A stretch of 64,000 bases of DNA from Gammaproteobacteria bacterium HGW-Gammaproteobacteria-15 (lineage in GTDB: Bacteria > Pseudomonadota > Gammaproteobacteria > Enterobacterales > Alteromonadaceae): NCBI GenBank assembly GCA_002840125.1, contig PGZF01000001.1, positions 1-64,000 on the forward strand, given 5' to 3'. Positions 19,112-28,042 of the stretch are shown here, in pieces (the stretch's first letter is position 1; each line of letters starts with the position of its first letter). The position numbers and the translations under genes are program-made. The notes under the pieces are model-generated. The model had not been told where the DNA came from. It saw only the letters and a program-made list of their open reading frames with translations, and searched no databases.

Positions 19112-20113
19112 ATGAAACAACTACTGCTTATTATACTCATGCTAAGTTCCGCCGGAGCTATGGCATCAAAAGCGCCGATAGGCATAGTGATCCACGGTGG
19201 CGCTGGTACCATAAACCGCGACAGTATGACGCCAGCGCAGGAACAGGCCTACCATGCTATGTTAACCCACGCAGTAAACCAGGGTTATGCTGTGCTGGAG
19301 CGCGGCGGCTCCAGTTTAGATGCAGTAACGGCTGCGGTAATGGTACTGGAAGATTCGCCATTGTTTAATGCCGGTAAAGGTGCGGTTTACACCTTTGATG
19401 AAAGCCACGAACTGGACGCTTCTATTATGAATGGCCGGGATCGCAGCGCAGGGGCTGTTGCCGGTGTCACTAATGTAAAAAACCCGATATTGCTGGCGCG
19501 GGCAGTAATGGAGAAATCAGATCACGTTATGTTGTCCGGCAAAGGTGCCGAGCAATTTGCCAAACAGCAGAAACTGGAGTTAGTAGATAACAGCTATTTT
19601 AATACGGAATTTCGCTACGAGGCGTTAAAACGCGCAAAACAGGCTATAGCGCCGCAGCCGCATCAGGCGGCAATACCTTATGATCCGGCCTGGAAAATGG
19701 GCACAGTGGGGGCTGTAGCTATAGATCGCAAAGGTAATTTAGCGGCAGCAACCTCAACCGGCGGCATGACAGCCAAACGCTATGGCCGTATTGGTGATGC
19801 GCCTGTTATTGGTGCCGGTAACTTTGCCGACAATAAAAGCTGTGCCGTATCAGCCACCGGCCATGGCGAGTTTTTTATCCGTTATCAGGTGGCCAGTGAT
19901 ATTTGTGCCAGAGTGAAATACCAGAAAAAAACGGCAGCCGTGGCAGCAAAAGAAGTTATGGCCGAACTGAAGGCCGTTGGCGGTGATGGTGGGGTAATAG
20001 TGGTTGATAGCAAAGGGCAGTTAAGCTGGACCTTTAACACTGAAGGTATGTACCGCGCACTTAAAGCCGAAGGTGGGCAGGTTATCAGCGAAATCTTTGC
20101 TGCTAAAAGCTGA
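19112..20113 (+). CDS. iaaA: Exported isoaspartyl peptidase / L-asparaginase (N-terminal nucleophile hydrolase)
   Basis: A 333-residue precursor with a signal peptide (about residues 1-18, ending AMA). IaaA-type enzymes self-cleave and use the new N-terminal threonine; here it is T198 in KMGTVGAVA. Family blocks IVIHGGAGTI, GKGAVYTFDE, LDASIMNG and ATSTGGMTAKRYGRIGD are present. The start at 19112 is supported by GGGGGAGG about seven bases upstream; the open frame extends further 5' without signal-like sequence. It would hydrolyse isoaspartyl dipeptides or asparagine in the periplasm. It diverges from the TPR lipoprotein gene. Confidence 0.92.
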   Translation: MKQLLLIILMLSSAGAMASKAPIGIVIHGGAGTINRDSMTPAQEQAYHAMLTHAVNQGYAVLERGGSSLDAVTAAVMVLEDSPLFNAGKGAVYTFDESHELDASIMNGRDRSAGAVAGVTNVKNPILLARAVMEKSDHVMLSGKGAEQFAKQQKLELVDNSYFNTEFRYEALKRAKQAIAPQPHQAAIPYDPAWKMGTVGAVAIDRKGNLAAATSTGGMTAKRYGRIGDAPVIGAGNFADNKSCAVSATGHGEFFIRYQVASDICARVKYQKKTAAVAAKEVMAELKAVGGDGGVIVVDSKGQLSWTFNTEGMYRALKAEGGQVISEIFAAKS

Positions 20114-20188
20114 TTTTGCAGCAAAGCGGCTAAATTCGGCTAACCTTAACAAGAGCCTGATGCTCAGCAATACAGTGCAGGGGGAAGC

Positions 20189-20608
20189 ATGGATTTACTA
20201 AAAGTGGCAGATTATATGAACCGGTATCCGGTAACCTTTACTGCTGATATGCCGGTAGAAATGGCCGTAGCCCGCTTAATTAAAGGCCGGCAAACCGGTG
20301 GGCCCGTTATTGATGAACAGCGTAAAATAGTCGGCTTTATCTCAGAGCAGGATTGCCTGCAACGCATGCTGATGTCTACTTATCATGATCAGCAGGCATC
20401 AAGAGTGGCTGACGTGATGAACCCGGCAGTGTTAACGGTAAAAGGCTATGATGGCATTATTGATTTAGCGCAAATTATGCTCAAAGCTAAACCTAAGTTG
20501 TACCCGGTGGTAGACGATGACGGCTATTTACTCGGCATTATTACCCGCTCAGATGTACTTGGAGCCATAGATAAAGAGCTGCATTCGCATTATGGCAAGG
20601 TAGGATAG
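20189..20608 (+). CDS. CBS-domain pair protein
   Basis: A 139-residue protein consisting almost only of two CBS domains (about 5-65 and 75-135; ADYMNRYPVTFT, GFISEQDCLQRML, VADVMNPAVLTV, LLGIITRSDVLGAI). Such stand-alone pairs usually bind adenosine nucleotides and act as regulators of another protein. AGGGGGAAGC stands directly before the ATG. No partner is evident; hrpA follows in the same direction. Confidence 0.88.
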   Translation: MDLLKVADYMNRYPVTFTADMPVEMAVARLIKGRQTGGPVIDEQRKIVGFISEQDCLQRMLMSTYHDQQASRVADVMNPAVLTVKGYDGIIDLAQIMLKAKPKLYPVVDDDGYLLGIITRSDVLGAIDKELHSHYGKVG

Positions 20609-20646
20609 CGTTAAGCGCTGGATTTTTACCTGCTGCTCTTGGTAGC

Positions 20647-23600
20647 ATGGCGCCCTCTGTTAACGAGGGCGTTGTTTTGTCTGAAGCTGTTATCTCTGTA
20701 TCCGATCTTATTTCCCGTATTCCCGCTTGTCTGTTAAAAGACCAGTTTCGCCTGCGCCGCCGGTTACATAACTGCAAAAATCTGGCAGATGACGCAAAAA
20801 GCACCCAACTAACACGTATTGCTGCCGATATCGCCCGCTCTGAGGCACAGCGCACAGCCAGGCTGGCTGCGCTGCCCAAGGTAAACTATCCGCCACAACT
20901 GCCTGTATCGGAAAAGAAAGACGATATTAAAGCCGCCATTGCCGCCAATCAGGTGGTGATTATTGCTGGCGAAACCGGCTCGGGCAAAACTACGCAAATT
21001 CCGAAAATCTGCCTGGAGTTAGGCCGCGGTGTAGCCGGTATGATAGGCCACACTCAGCCGCGGCGTTTAGCCGCGCGCAGTGTCTGTGATCGCATCGCCG
21101 AAGAGCTGCAGTGCCAGGTGGGTAACCAGGTAGGCTATAAAATCCGTTTTGGTGATCACACCAGCGACAATACTTTCGTTAAGCTGATGACCGACGGTAT
21201 TTTGCTGGCCGAAATTCAGCAAGACCGCTTTTTAAATCAGTACGACACCTTAATTATTGACGAAGCGCACGAGCGCAGCCTGAATATCGATTTTTTACTC
21301 GGTTACTTAAAACAGCTGCTGCCCAAACGGCCGGATCTCAAGCTGATTATCACCTCAGCAACCATTGACCCGCAGCGTTTCTCGAAGCACTTTTTTAATG
21401 CGCCGGTAATTGAAGTCTCCGGCCGCACTTTCCCGGTAGAAACCCGTTACCGGCCGGTAAGCGAGCAGGACGACAAAGACGCTGACCAACTGCAGGGCAT
21501 TTTTGATGCGGTAGACGAGTTATACCGCGAGCCGCCGGGCGACATTTTGATTTTTTTAAACGGCGAGCGTGAAATTCGTGATACTGCCGATGCGCTGGAA
21601 AAACTCAAACTGCCGCATACCGAAGTATTACCACTGTATGCCAGATTAAGCGCGGCCGAGCAAAACCGCATTTTCCAAAGCCATGCCGGGCGGCGCATAG
21701 TGCTGGCCACCAACGTGGCAGAAACCTCGCTGACAGTGCCCGGTATTCGTTATGTTATTGATCCCGGTACCGCGCGCTTATCGCGCTATAGCTATCGCTC
21801 TAAAGTACAACAACTGCCGATAGAGGCCATCAGCCAGGCCAGTGCTAACCAGCGTAAGGGCCGCTGTGGCCGCGTGGCCGCCGGTATTTGTATCCGGCTT
21901 TATAGCGAAGAGGATTTTAACGGTCGGCCCGAGTTTACCGATCCGGAAATACTGCGCACTAATCTGGCGTCCGTTATTATGCAAATGCTGGCGCTGGGCC
22001 TGGGTGATATTGAAGCTTTCCCATTTTTACAAAAGCCGGATAGCCGCTTTGTGAATGACGGCGTAAAGCTGCTTGAAGAGCTGGGTGCCATCCCGTTAAA
22101 TCGTAACAAGCAAGGCCTGCAATTAACTGAACTGGGTAAAAAGCTGGCGCGCTTACCGATAGATCCGCGCCTGGCACGTATGGTGCTGTTTGGCGCTGAC
22201 AACGGCGCTTTAACTGAGTTGTTGGTGCTTTCAGCTGCATTGTCCATTCAGGACCCGCGTGAGCGGCCGTTAGATAAGCAGCAAAAAGCTGATCAATGCC
22301 ATGCCCGTTTTGCTGATCCGGACTCAGACTTCGCCGCCTGGCTTAAGCTGTGGCAATACCTGCAGGAGCAACAAGAGCAGTTAAGTAATAACCAGTTTCG
22401 CCGTTTGTGCCGGCAGGAGTTTTTAAATTACCTGCGGGTGCGCGAATGGCAAGACCTTACCGGCCAGCTTACCCAGCTTATGCAGGAGCAGGGTTATCAG
22501 CTAAACCAGCCAGCGGCCGGTTATCAGGCTATTCACCAGGCGGTGCTAAGTGGCTTGCTCGGCCAGGTAGGTTTTAAAGACTCAGAAGCCGATTACTTAG
22601 GCCCACGGCAAACGCGGTTTTATGTGTTTCCGGGCAGCCATTTATTTAAACGTAAACCTAAGTGGGTGGCCGCAGCTGAATGGGTCGAAACCAGCAAGCT
22701 GTATGCCCGTACGCTGGCCAAAATTGAACCGGAGTGGATAGAGCCGCTGGCAGAGCATTTGGTAACGCGCAGTTACAGCGAGCCACACTGGGAGAAAAAG
22801 CGCGGCGCTGTTATCGCTTATGAGCAGGTCAGTTTGTACGGCTTGGTTATCGTGGCCAGGCGTGCGGTGCTGTACAGCAAAATTGACCCGGCAGTGTGTC
22901 ATACGCTGTTTGTGCGCGAAGCGCTGGTGAACCAGGAGCTGGGCACTAACGACAGCTTTTTACAGCATAACCAGCGCTTAATTGATGATGTGACCGCGCT
23001 GGAAGAGAAATCACGCCGGCGCGATATTCTGGTAGATGAAGACACACTGGCGGCGTTTTATCTTGAGCGCGTGCCACAGTGGGCCAACAACCGGATAGAC
23101 TTTGCCAAATGGTGGAAGAAAAAGCGCAGCGAAGATGCCTCTTTTCTTAACTTTGATCCCGATAGTCTGCTGAACCGCGATGCCAGTGATATTACCGCCG
23201 ATAAATTCCCTGAGACCTGGCGTCAGGGCAATTTAACCCTGCCGCTGGAATACCATTTTGCGCCCGGTGAGCCGGACGATGGTGTCAGCGTGATTATTCC
23301 GCTGGCGCTGTTAAATCAATTGGATGATAACGGCTTTGACTGGCTGATCCCGGCGCTGCGCCACGAGTTGCTGGTGGCATTAATTAAATCGCTGCCCAAG
23401 CAATACCGGCGTAATTTTGTGCCGGCACCCAATTATGCCGATGCGTTAATGCAAACGCTGAGCCCTGATGAAGGCAAATTGCTTGATGTCATTACGCAGC
23501 GTTTAAAGCGGATGTCCGGCGTAACCATTCCGGAAGATGCCTGGGATTTAACCAGCCTGGCGCTGCATTTAAAAATGAATTTTAAAGTGGTGGATGACAA

Positions 23601-24564
23601 AGGCATCACTTTGCGCCAAGGCCGCTCGCTGGCTTTACTAAAACAAGGCTTGCAGGGCGAAGTGCAACAAAGTTTAAGCCAGGTAGCCGAGCAGGGCATA
23701 GAGCAGGATCAATTAACCCAGTGGAGCTTTGGCCAGCTGCCACGCGAATACGTTAAATTGCAGGCCGGCTATGAAATTAAAGCCTTCCCGGCGTTAGTGG
23801 ACGAGCGTGACTCGGTAGCCATAAAGCTGCTGGATAACCCGCAGCAAGCGCTGGCAGTAACCAAACAGGGGCTGCGGCGCTTATTACTGCTGAATATTCC
23901 GTCACCGGTAAAATACCTGCAGGAATCACTACCGAATAAAGCCAAATTGGGTTTGTACTTTAACCCCTTTGGCCGCGTGCTGGAGCTGATAGACGATTGC
24001 ATCGCAGCCGGTGTTGATGCGCTAATAGCGCAAGGCGAGCTGCCGCAAAACGAGCAGGATTTTACTGCGCTCAGAGAAAAAGTGCGCGCAGAGCTGGGCG
24101 ACAGCGTGCTGACCATAGCACTTAAAGTAGAACAAATCTTAACGCTGTGCCATGACATACAAAAGCGTTTAAAAGGCAAAGTCGATTTAGCTCATGTACA
24201 GGCGCAGGGGGATATTAAGCAGCAGCTAAACGAGCTTATTTTTAAAGGCTTTGTCAGTGGCCATGGTGCCGCGCGGCTGGACGATATACTGCGTTATTTG
24301 CAGGCCATGCAAAAACGGCTGGAAAAACTGCCGGTTGATCCTCAACGCGACCGCTTATTGATGCACGAGTATCAAAAAGCCTTTGATAGTTATAATAATC
24401 TGTTAGGTAAATTTGCCGGCAGTAAAGTATTACCCGAGCCGGTACAGGCGATTTACTGGATGCTGCAAGAGCTGAAAGTGTCTTTACATGCGCAGCAGTT
24501 GGGTACGCCGTACCCGGTGTCGGTGAAAAGAGTGCTGCATGCAGTGAATGAGGCTAAGGTGTAA
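20647..24564 (+). CDS. hrpA: ATP-dependent RNA helicase HrpA
   Basis: DEAH-box helicase of 1305 residues (E. coli HrpA 1300) thought to act on stalled ribosomes and mRNA processing. Walker A is GETGSGKT (108-115), the DEAH box is IIDEAHERS (D205-H208), SAT is in ITSATIDP, and motif VI is QRKGRCGR. The long C-terminal region with DUF3418-type sequence follows. The start is uncertain: ATG at 20647 has no clear ribosome binding site and begins within a terminator-like hairpin, while TTG at 20677 has GAGGG about seven bases upstream and gives an N terminus of E. coli length. Confidence 0.96.
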   Translation: MAPSVNEGVVLSEAVISVSDLISRIPACLLKDQFRLRRRLHNCKNLADDAKSTQLTRIAADIARSEAQRTARLAALPKVNYPPQLPVSEKKDDIKAAIAANQVVIIAGETGSGKTTQIPKICLELGRGVAGMIGHTQPRRLAARSVCDRIAEELQCQVGNQVGYKIRFGDHTSDNTFVKLMTDGILLAEIQQDRFLNQYDTLIIDEAHERSLNIDFLLGYLKQLLPKRPDLKLIITSATIDPQRFSKHFFNAPVIEVSGRTFPVETRYRPVSEQDDKDADQLQGIFDAVDELYREPPGDILIFLNGEREIRDTADALEKLKLPHTEVLPLYARLSAAEQNRIFQSHAGRRIVLATNVAETSLTVPGIRYVIDPGTARLSRYSYRSKVQQLPIEAISQASANQRKGRCGRVAAGICIRLYSEEDFNGRPEFTDPEILRTNLASVIMQMLALGLGDIEAFPFLQKPDSRFVNDGVKLLEELGAIPLNRNKQGLQLTELGKKLARLPIDPRLARMVLFGADNGALTELLVLSAALSIQDPRERPLDKQQKADQCHARFADPDSDFAAWLKLWQYLQEQQEQLSNNQFRRLCRQEFLNYLRVREWQDLTGQLTQLMQEQGYQLNQPAAGYQAIHQAVLSGLLGQVGFKDSEADYLGPRQTRFYVFPGSHLFKRKPKWVAAAEWVETSKLYARTLAKIEPEWIEPLAEHLVTRSYSEPHWEKKRGAVIAYEQVSLYGLVIVARRAVLYSKIDPAVCHTLFVREALVNQELGTNDSFLQHNQRLIDDVTALEEKSRRRDILVDEDTLAAFYLERVPQWANNRIDFAKWWKKKRSEDASFLNFDPDSLLNRDASDITADKFPETWRQGNLTLPLEYHFAPGEPDDGVSVIIPLALLNQLDDNGFDWLIPALRHELLVALIKSLPKQYRRNFVPAPNYADALMQTLSPDEGKLLDVITQRLKRMSGVTIPEDAWDLTSLALHLKMNFKVVDDKGITLRQGRSLALLKQGLQGEVQQSLSQVAEQGIEQDQLTQWSFGQLPREYVKLQAGYEIKAFPALVDERDSVAIKLLDNPQQALAVTKQGLRRLLLLNIPSPVKYLQESLPNKAKLGLYFNPFGRVLELIDDCIAAGVDALIAQGELPQNEQDFTALREKVRAELGDSVLTIALKVEQILTLCHDIQKRLKGKVDLAHVQAQGDIKQQLNELIFKGFVSGHGAARLDDILRYLQAMQKRLEKLPVDPQRDRLLMHEYQKAFDSYNNLLGKFAGSKVLPEPVQAIYWMLQELKVSLHAQQLGTPYPVSVKRVLHAVNEAKV
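20651..20680 (+). terminator. Terminator-like hairpin at the start of hrpA
   Basis: CGCCCTC (20651-20657) and GAGGGCG (20665-20671) form a 7-bp stem with loop TGTTAAC, followed by TTGTTTTGT. It looks like the terminator of the CBS gene but lies inside the first codons of hrpA if the ATG at 20647 is used. Confidence 0.45.
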
Positions 24565-24645
24565 TGGCGGCGATATGTTAACGCCTACTTTACACCAGCG
24601 ATGGAAAGTTCTATAACTAACCCTGACGTAGTTAGGGGAGGTATT

Positions 24646-24945
24646 ATGCTGACAAAAGGCGACAACCGGCATTATTTCAGGATGATGGTCAATGCTGACG
24701 TAAAACTGATGATTAATGATCCTGAAACCGGACGGGTGATAGACGGCATTTGCCGGGATTTAAGTGCATCAGGTATGTCAATTGAAGTGGATGAACCGCT
24801 GGAAATGGGCACCTTGATCCGGGTGCGGCTTGATTCTGCCAATGCCAGCATACCGCCACTGGATGCAAGTGCAAAAGTAATGCGCTGTAGCCAGGAAAGT
24901 GAAGATATTTATCAGTTGGGTTTAGCTTTTATGGAGCTAAATTAG
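24646..24945 (+). CDS. PilZ-domain protein
   Basis: A 99-residue single-domain PilZ protein; such domains bind c-di-GMP. The N-terminal RHYFR provides the arginine-type motif (RxxxR-like) and DLSASGMSIE is the second motif (D/NxSxxG). The start at 24646 is favoured over an in-frame ATG at 24601 because GGGGAGG lies four bases upstream. A strong terminator follows directly. It could be a receptor for signals produced by c-di-GMP enzymes such as the GGDEF/EAL protein at 9.7-12.3 kb; the link is inference. Confidence 0.85.
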   Translation: MLTKGDNRHYFRMMVNADVKLMINDPETGRVIDGICRDLSASGMSIEVDEPLEMGTLIRVRLDSANASIPPLDASAKVMRCSQESEDIYQLGLAFMELN

Positions 24946-24947
24946 CC

Positions 24948-24975
24948 AAAAAAAGCAGCTGAAGCTGCTTTTTTT
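24948..24975. terminator. Bidirectional intrinsic terminator between pilZ and yceI
   Basis: AGCAGC-TGAA-GCTGCT extended by seven A:T pairs on each side, so both strands have a stem followed by a T-run. It ends the PilZ gene (+) and the YceI gene (-). Confidence 0.9.
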
Positions 24976-25002
24976 GCATTAGGGCTTAGCCAAACTAAGC
25001 TT

Positions 25003-25572
25003 TTACTGTTGGTTAAAGCGCACAGTAAAGCTCACCGGTACTAAGGCTTCAATACTGTTCAGCCCGGCCAGCTCCTGCAATTTGGCTACGCCGTCAGTGA
25101 GTTTAAAGCTGCTGGTGTTCAGCATCAGTGGCGCTTCTGTTACCGCTTGCAGTGTATTGGCACTGAGTTTGGTAATACGCAGCTTGGCATTTAGTGCCAC
25201 CGTTTCTGTGGCAATAGTGACGTTCAGTGGCAGCTCCAGCAGTATGCTGTCGCGGATTGCCAGTTTTGCTACGGCATCTTGCTTAAGCTCAGCAGATACC
25301 GTAATGGCCGCAAATTGTTCAGCCTGCAATACATATTGCCATATCCGCTCGTTACGAATAGGGATCAGCGTGTCCAGGCTGCTCACCGGAATACTGATGT
25401 TAACCTTGCTACCATCCCAGTTGCCGCTTAACTGTTTAAACTGATGCGTTTCAGCAACGACTTCATTTTTTACTGACACAAAATGTAGGCTAGACTGGCT
25501 GTTATCCAACTGCCAGCTGGCAGCAGAAACCAGGCTGCTGCTCAGTGTTAAGGCAAGGGCGAATAGTTTCAT
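25003..25572 (-). CDS. yceI: YceI-family periplasmic protein
   Basis: A 189-residue lipocalin-like periplasmic protein, homologous to polyisoprenoid-binding YceI. Signal peptide of about 17 residues (ends LVSA before ASWQLD). The mature start WQLDNSQSSLHFVSVKN and the late PLMLNTSSFKL and VPVSFTVRF strands are typical of the beta-barrel. GGAG precedes the ATG by seven bases. Probable isoprenoid or quinone carrier; the ligand is not determined. Confidence 0.88.
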   Translation of the reverse strand: MKLFALALTLSSSLVSAASWQLDNSQSSLHFVSVKNEVVAETHQFKQLSGNWDGSKVNISIPVSSLDTLIPIRNERIWQYVLQAEQFAAITVSAELKQDAVAKLAIRDSILLELPLNVTIATETVALNAKLRITKLSANTLQAVTEAPLMLNTSSFKLTDGVAKLQELAGLNSIEALVPVSFTVRFNQQ

Positions 25573-25642
25573 GTTGTTTCTCCAATGATGACAATTTTAT
25601 GTCAGCATACCGCAAAGCTATGCTGATACCCAAGCGCTAATG

Positions 25643-26863
25643 TCAGTAGATTTTACACACTAAGCCTTTGAGATAACTGCCTTCCGGGTAAAAGCTGGCT
25701 ACCGGGTGATCACTATCCTGGCTCAGTTTTTCAATAAACAGACAGTCACGTTTGGCATCAAGTGCGGCATCGGCCACAATTTTCTGAAACAGGCTGTCTT
25801 CCATCAGGCCAGAGCAGGAGAATGTCAGCAATAAACCGCCCGGTTTTACAATTTGCATCGCTACCATATTAATGTCTTTATAACCGCGGCAGGCGCCCAT
25901 TAGCTGTGCTTTGCTTTCGGCAAATTTTGGCGGGTCCAGGATCACCATATCAAACTGCTTACCTTGTTCGCGGTACTGGCGCAGCAGTTTAAACACGTCA
26001 AATTTAACGTTATCAATTTTTGACAGATCAAGCTGATTAAGTTCAGCGTTTTTCAGGGCAGTACTAAGCGCCAGATCAGACAAATCAGCATTAGTTACCG
26101 CCTGCGCACCACCTTGCAGTGCAGCTACGCCAAAAGTACCGGTATAGCTAAAGCAATTCAGTACGGTTTTATCTTTAGCATAGCGTTTGGCTGCCGCGCG
26201 GCTGGCACGCTGATCCAGATAAAAGCCGGTTTTATGGCCTTGCATTACATCAACCAGCAACGACATACCGTGTTCTTTAATCACGACTTCGCCGTTATCA
26301 CGCGGTAAATGCAACCAGCCGGTAACCGGTTTTAAGCCTTCTTTTTTGCGCACATCAACATCTGAGCGCTCATAAATACTGTGCTCAGGAAACAGTGCTA
26401 TCAGCGCCTGCACTATGGCATCACGCCAGACATCAGCACCGGCAGATAACAGCTGGCACACCAGTATGCTGTCGTATTTATCGATGGTGACACCGGGTAA
26501 ACCGTCAGATTCTGCCGCTACCACCCTTAAACCTGTGGTGTGGCTAAGATCAAACAGCTCTGTGCGTAACTGCCAGGCCCGGGCAATACGGCGCTGGAAA
26601 AATGCCGCGTCTATTTGCTCTTGCGGGTTAAAGCTCCAGATCCGCGCCCGTATTTGTGACTCGCCAGAGTAAGCGCCATAGCCCAGCCATTCACCTATGC
26701 TGCTGACAACCTCAACCGTCTGGCCATTGGCCGGATTACCACTGACACTTTTTACTGCTTTGGAGAAAATCCACGGGTGCAGCCGTTTTAACGACTTCTC
26801 CCGGGTTTCTTGCAGGGTTAACCGGGGTAATACAGATGAGACTGAAGGCTTATTCATGGGCAT
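25643..26863 (-). CDS. rlmI: 23S rRNA m5C1962 methyltransferase RlmI
   Basis: A 406-residue SAM-dependent RNA methyltransferase. The N-terminal PUA domain (about 12-85) includes [11 protein letters not shown], then a central EEHAD-like domain and a C-terminal Rossmann domain with [38 protein letters not shown] and the catalytic cysteine in LTFSCSG. Length matches E. coli RlmI (396). The start could be the ATG at 26863 or the one two codons later at 26857. Confidence 0.93.
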   Translation of the reverse strand: MPMNKPSVSSVLPRLTLQETREKSLKRLHPWIFSKAVKSVSGNPANGQTVEVVSSIGEWLGYGAYSGESQIRARIWSFNPQEQIDAAFFQRRIARAWQLRTELFDLSHTTGLRVVAAESDGLPGVTIDKYDSILVCQLLSAGADVWRDAIVQALIALFPEHSIYERSDVDVRKKEGLKPVTGWLHLPRDNGEVVIKEHGMSLLVDVMQGHKTGFYLDQRASRAAAKRYAKDKTVLNCFSYTGTFGVAALQGGAQAVTNADLSDLALSTALKNAELNQLDLSKIDNVKFDVFKLLRQYREQGKQFDMVILDPPKFAESKAQLMGACRGYKDINMVAMQIVKPGGLLLTFSCSGLMEDSLFQKIVADAALDAKRDCLFIEKLSQDSDHPVASFYPEGSYLKGLVCKIY

Positions 26864-26963
26864 TTACACACTGTGCTAGACTAAAGGCCGCATTGTAGAG
26901 AAGCGCTGCCCAAAGCTAAAGCACAATTTAAGCTAAAGCAGCCAATTTGCTAAGGAGTTAGTT

Positions 26964-27959
26964 TTGGTCAGCATTCCAGCCACTATGCAGGTTATTGCCG
27001 TAGAAAACGCCGGTAAAGACAGCACATTGCGTATCGAACAGCGTGCAGTGCCACAACCGTCAGCAGAGCAACTGCTGGTTAAGGTAGCCGCTGCGGGTAT
27101 CAACCGGGCAGATTTAATGCAGCGCCGTGGCTTGTATCCGCCACCAGAGGGCGAAAGCGATATTTTGGGGTTGGAAGTGGCCGGAGTGGTAGTGGCTGCA
27201 GGGCCACTGCATAAAAGCTGGTTAGGTAAAGCGGTGTTTGGTTTGGTGCCGGGTGGGGGTTATGCCGAGTACGCACTGTTACATGCCGGCCATGCCATGG
27301 CGGTGCCTGCAGGCTACAGCATGGCTGAAGCTGCCGCAACGGCAGAGGTCTTCTTAACGGCTTATCAGTTATTGTGCAGTATTGGTAACCTGCAAACTGA
27401 CCAGCGGGTGCTTATTCACGCTGGTGCCAGTGGGGTGGGTACGGCAGCCATACAACTGGCAAAAGCCATTGGCGCAAAAGTGGCGGTTACGGCCAGCAGT
27501 GCCGATAAGTTGGCAGCTTGTACCACACTGGGCGCTGAGCTGGCGATAAACTATAAAACAACTGCTTTTGAGCAGGAATTGGCCAGCCACTGGCCACAAG
27601 GCGTAGATCTGGTGCTGGACCCGGTAGCCGGCGAGTACATCAGCCGTGAGATACCGTTACTGGCAATGGATGGCAAAATAGTGCTGTATGCCATGATGGG
27701 CGGCCACGAAATACCCCGACTGAATTTAGCAGCTTTGTTTAAACGCCGCGGTCAGCTGATATGTTCTACCTTGCGTAATCGCAGTAACCGGTATAAAACT
27801 AATCTTACTCAGGCGTTTAGTCAGACTTTTGCTACCATGCTGGCGCAGCGCCAAATACAGCCGGTGCTGCAACAACAATTTGACTGGCGCCAGGCACAAA
27901 TTGCACATCAGCTAATGGCCAGTAATGCCACCATTGGCAAGCTTGTGTTAACATTCTGA
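26964..27959 (+). CDS. Zinc-free MDR quinone oxidoreductase (PIG3-like)
   Basis: A 331-residue NAD(P)H-dependent oxidoreductase of the medium-chain family. AGINRADLMQRRGLYPPP and GLEVAGVV are hallmarks of the PIG3/QOR group, and the cofactor loop is HAGASGVGTAAIQLA. The catalytic zinc ligands are absent. Translation probably starts at TTG 26964: AAGGAG lies six bases upstream, while the next ATG (26985) has no ribosome binding site. Likely reduces quinones or aldehydes. Confidence 0.88.
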   Translation: MVSIPATMQVIAVENAGKDSTLRIEQRAVPQPSAEQLLVKVAAAGINRADLMQRRGLYPPPEGESDILGLEVAGVVVAAGPLHKSWLGKAVFGLVPGGGYAEYALLHAGHAMAVPAGYSMAEAAATAEVFLTAYQLLCSIGNLQTDQRVLIHAGASGVGTAAIQLAKAIGAKVAVTASSADKLAACTTLGAELAINYKTTAFEQELASHWPQGVDLVLDPVAGEYISREIPLLAMDGKIVLYAMMGGHEIPRLNLAALFKRRGQLICSTLRNRSNRYKTNLTQAFSQTFATMLAQRQIQPVLQQQFDWRQAQIAHQLMASNATIGKLVLTF

Positions 27960-28042
27960 TTTGCCGAAAACGTTTACATGCCCGCACATAGTTTTCTGCT
28001 AGCGGGGCAGCGCGCATATTGTAACAAGGACGCCTTACCAGA

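Noticed and set aside
18799-19212. Minus-strand frame over the start of the isoaspartyl peptidase gene and the TPR gene start
   Set aside because: Overlaps two well-supported genes and shows no family features.
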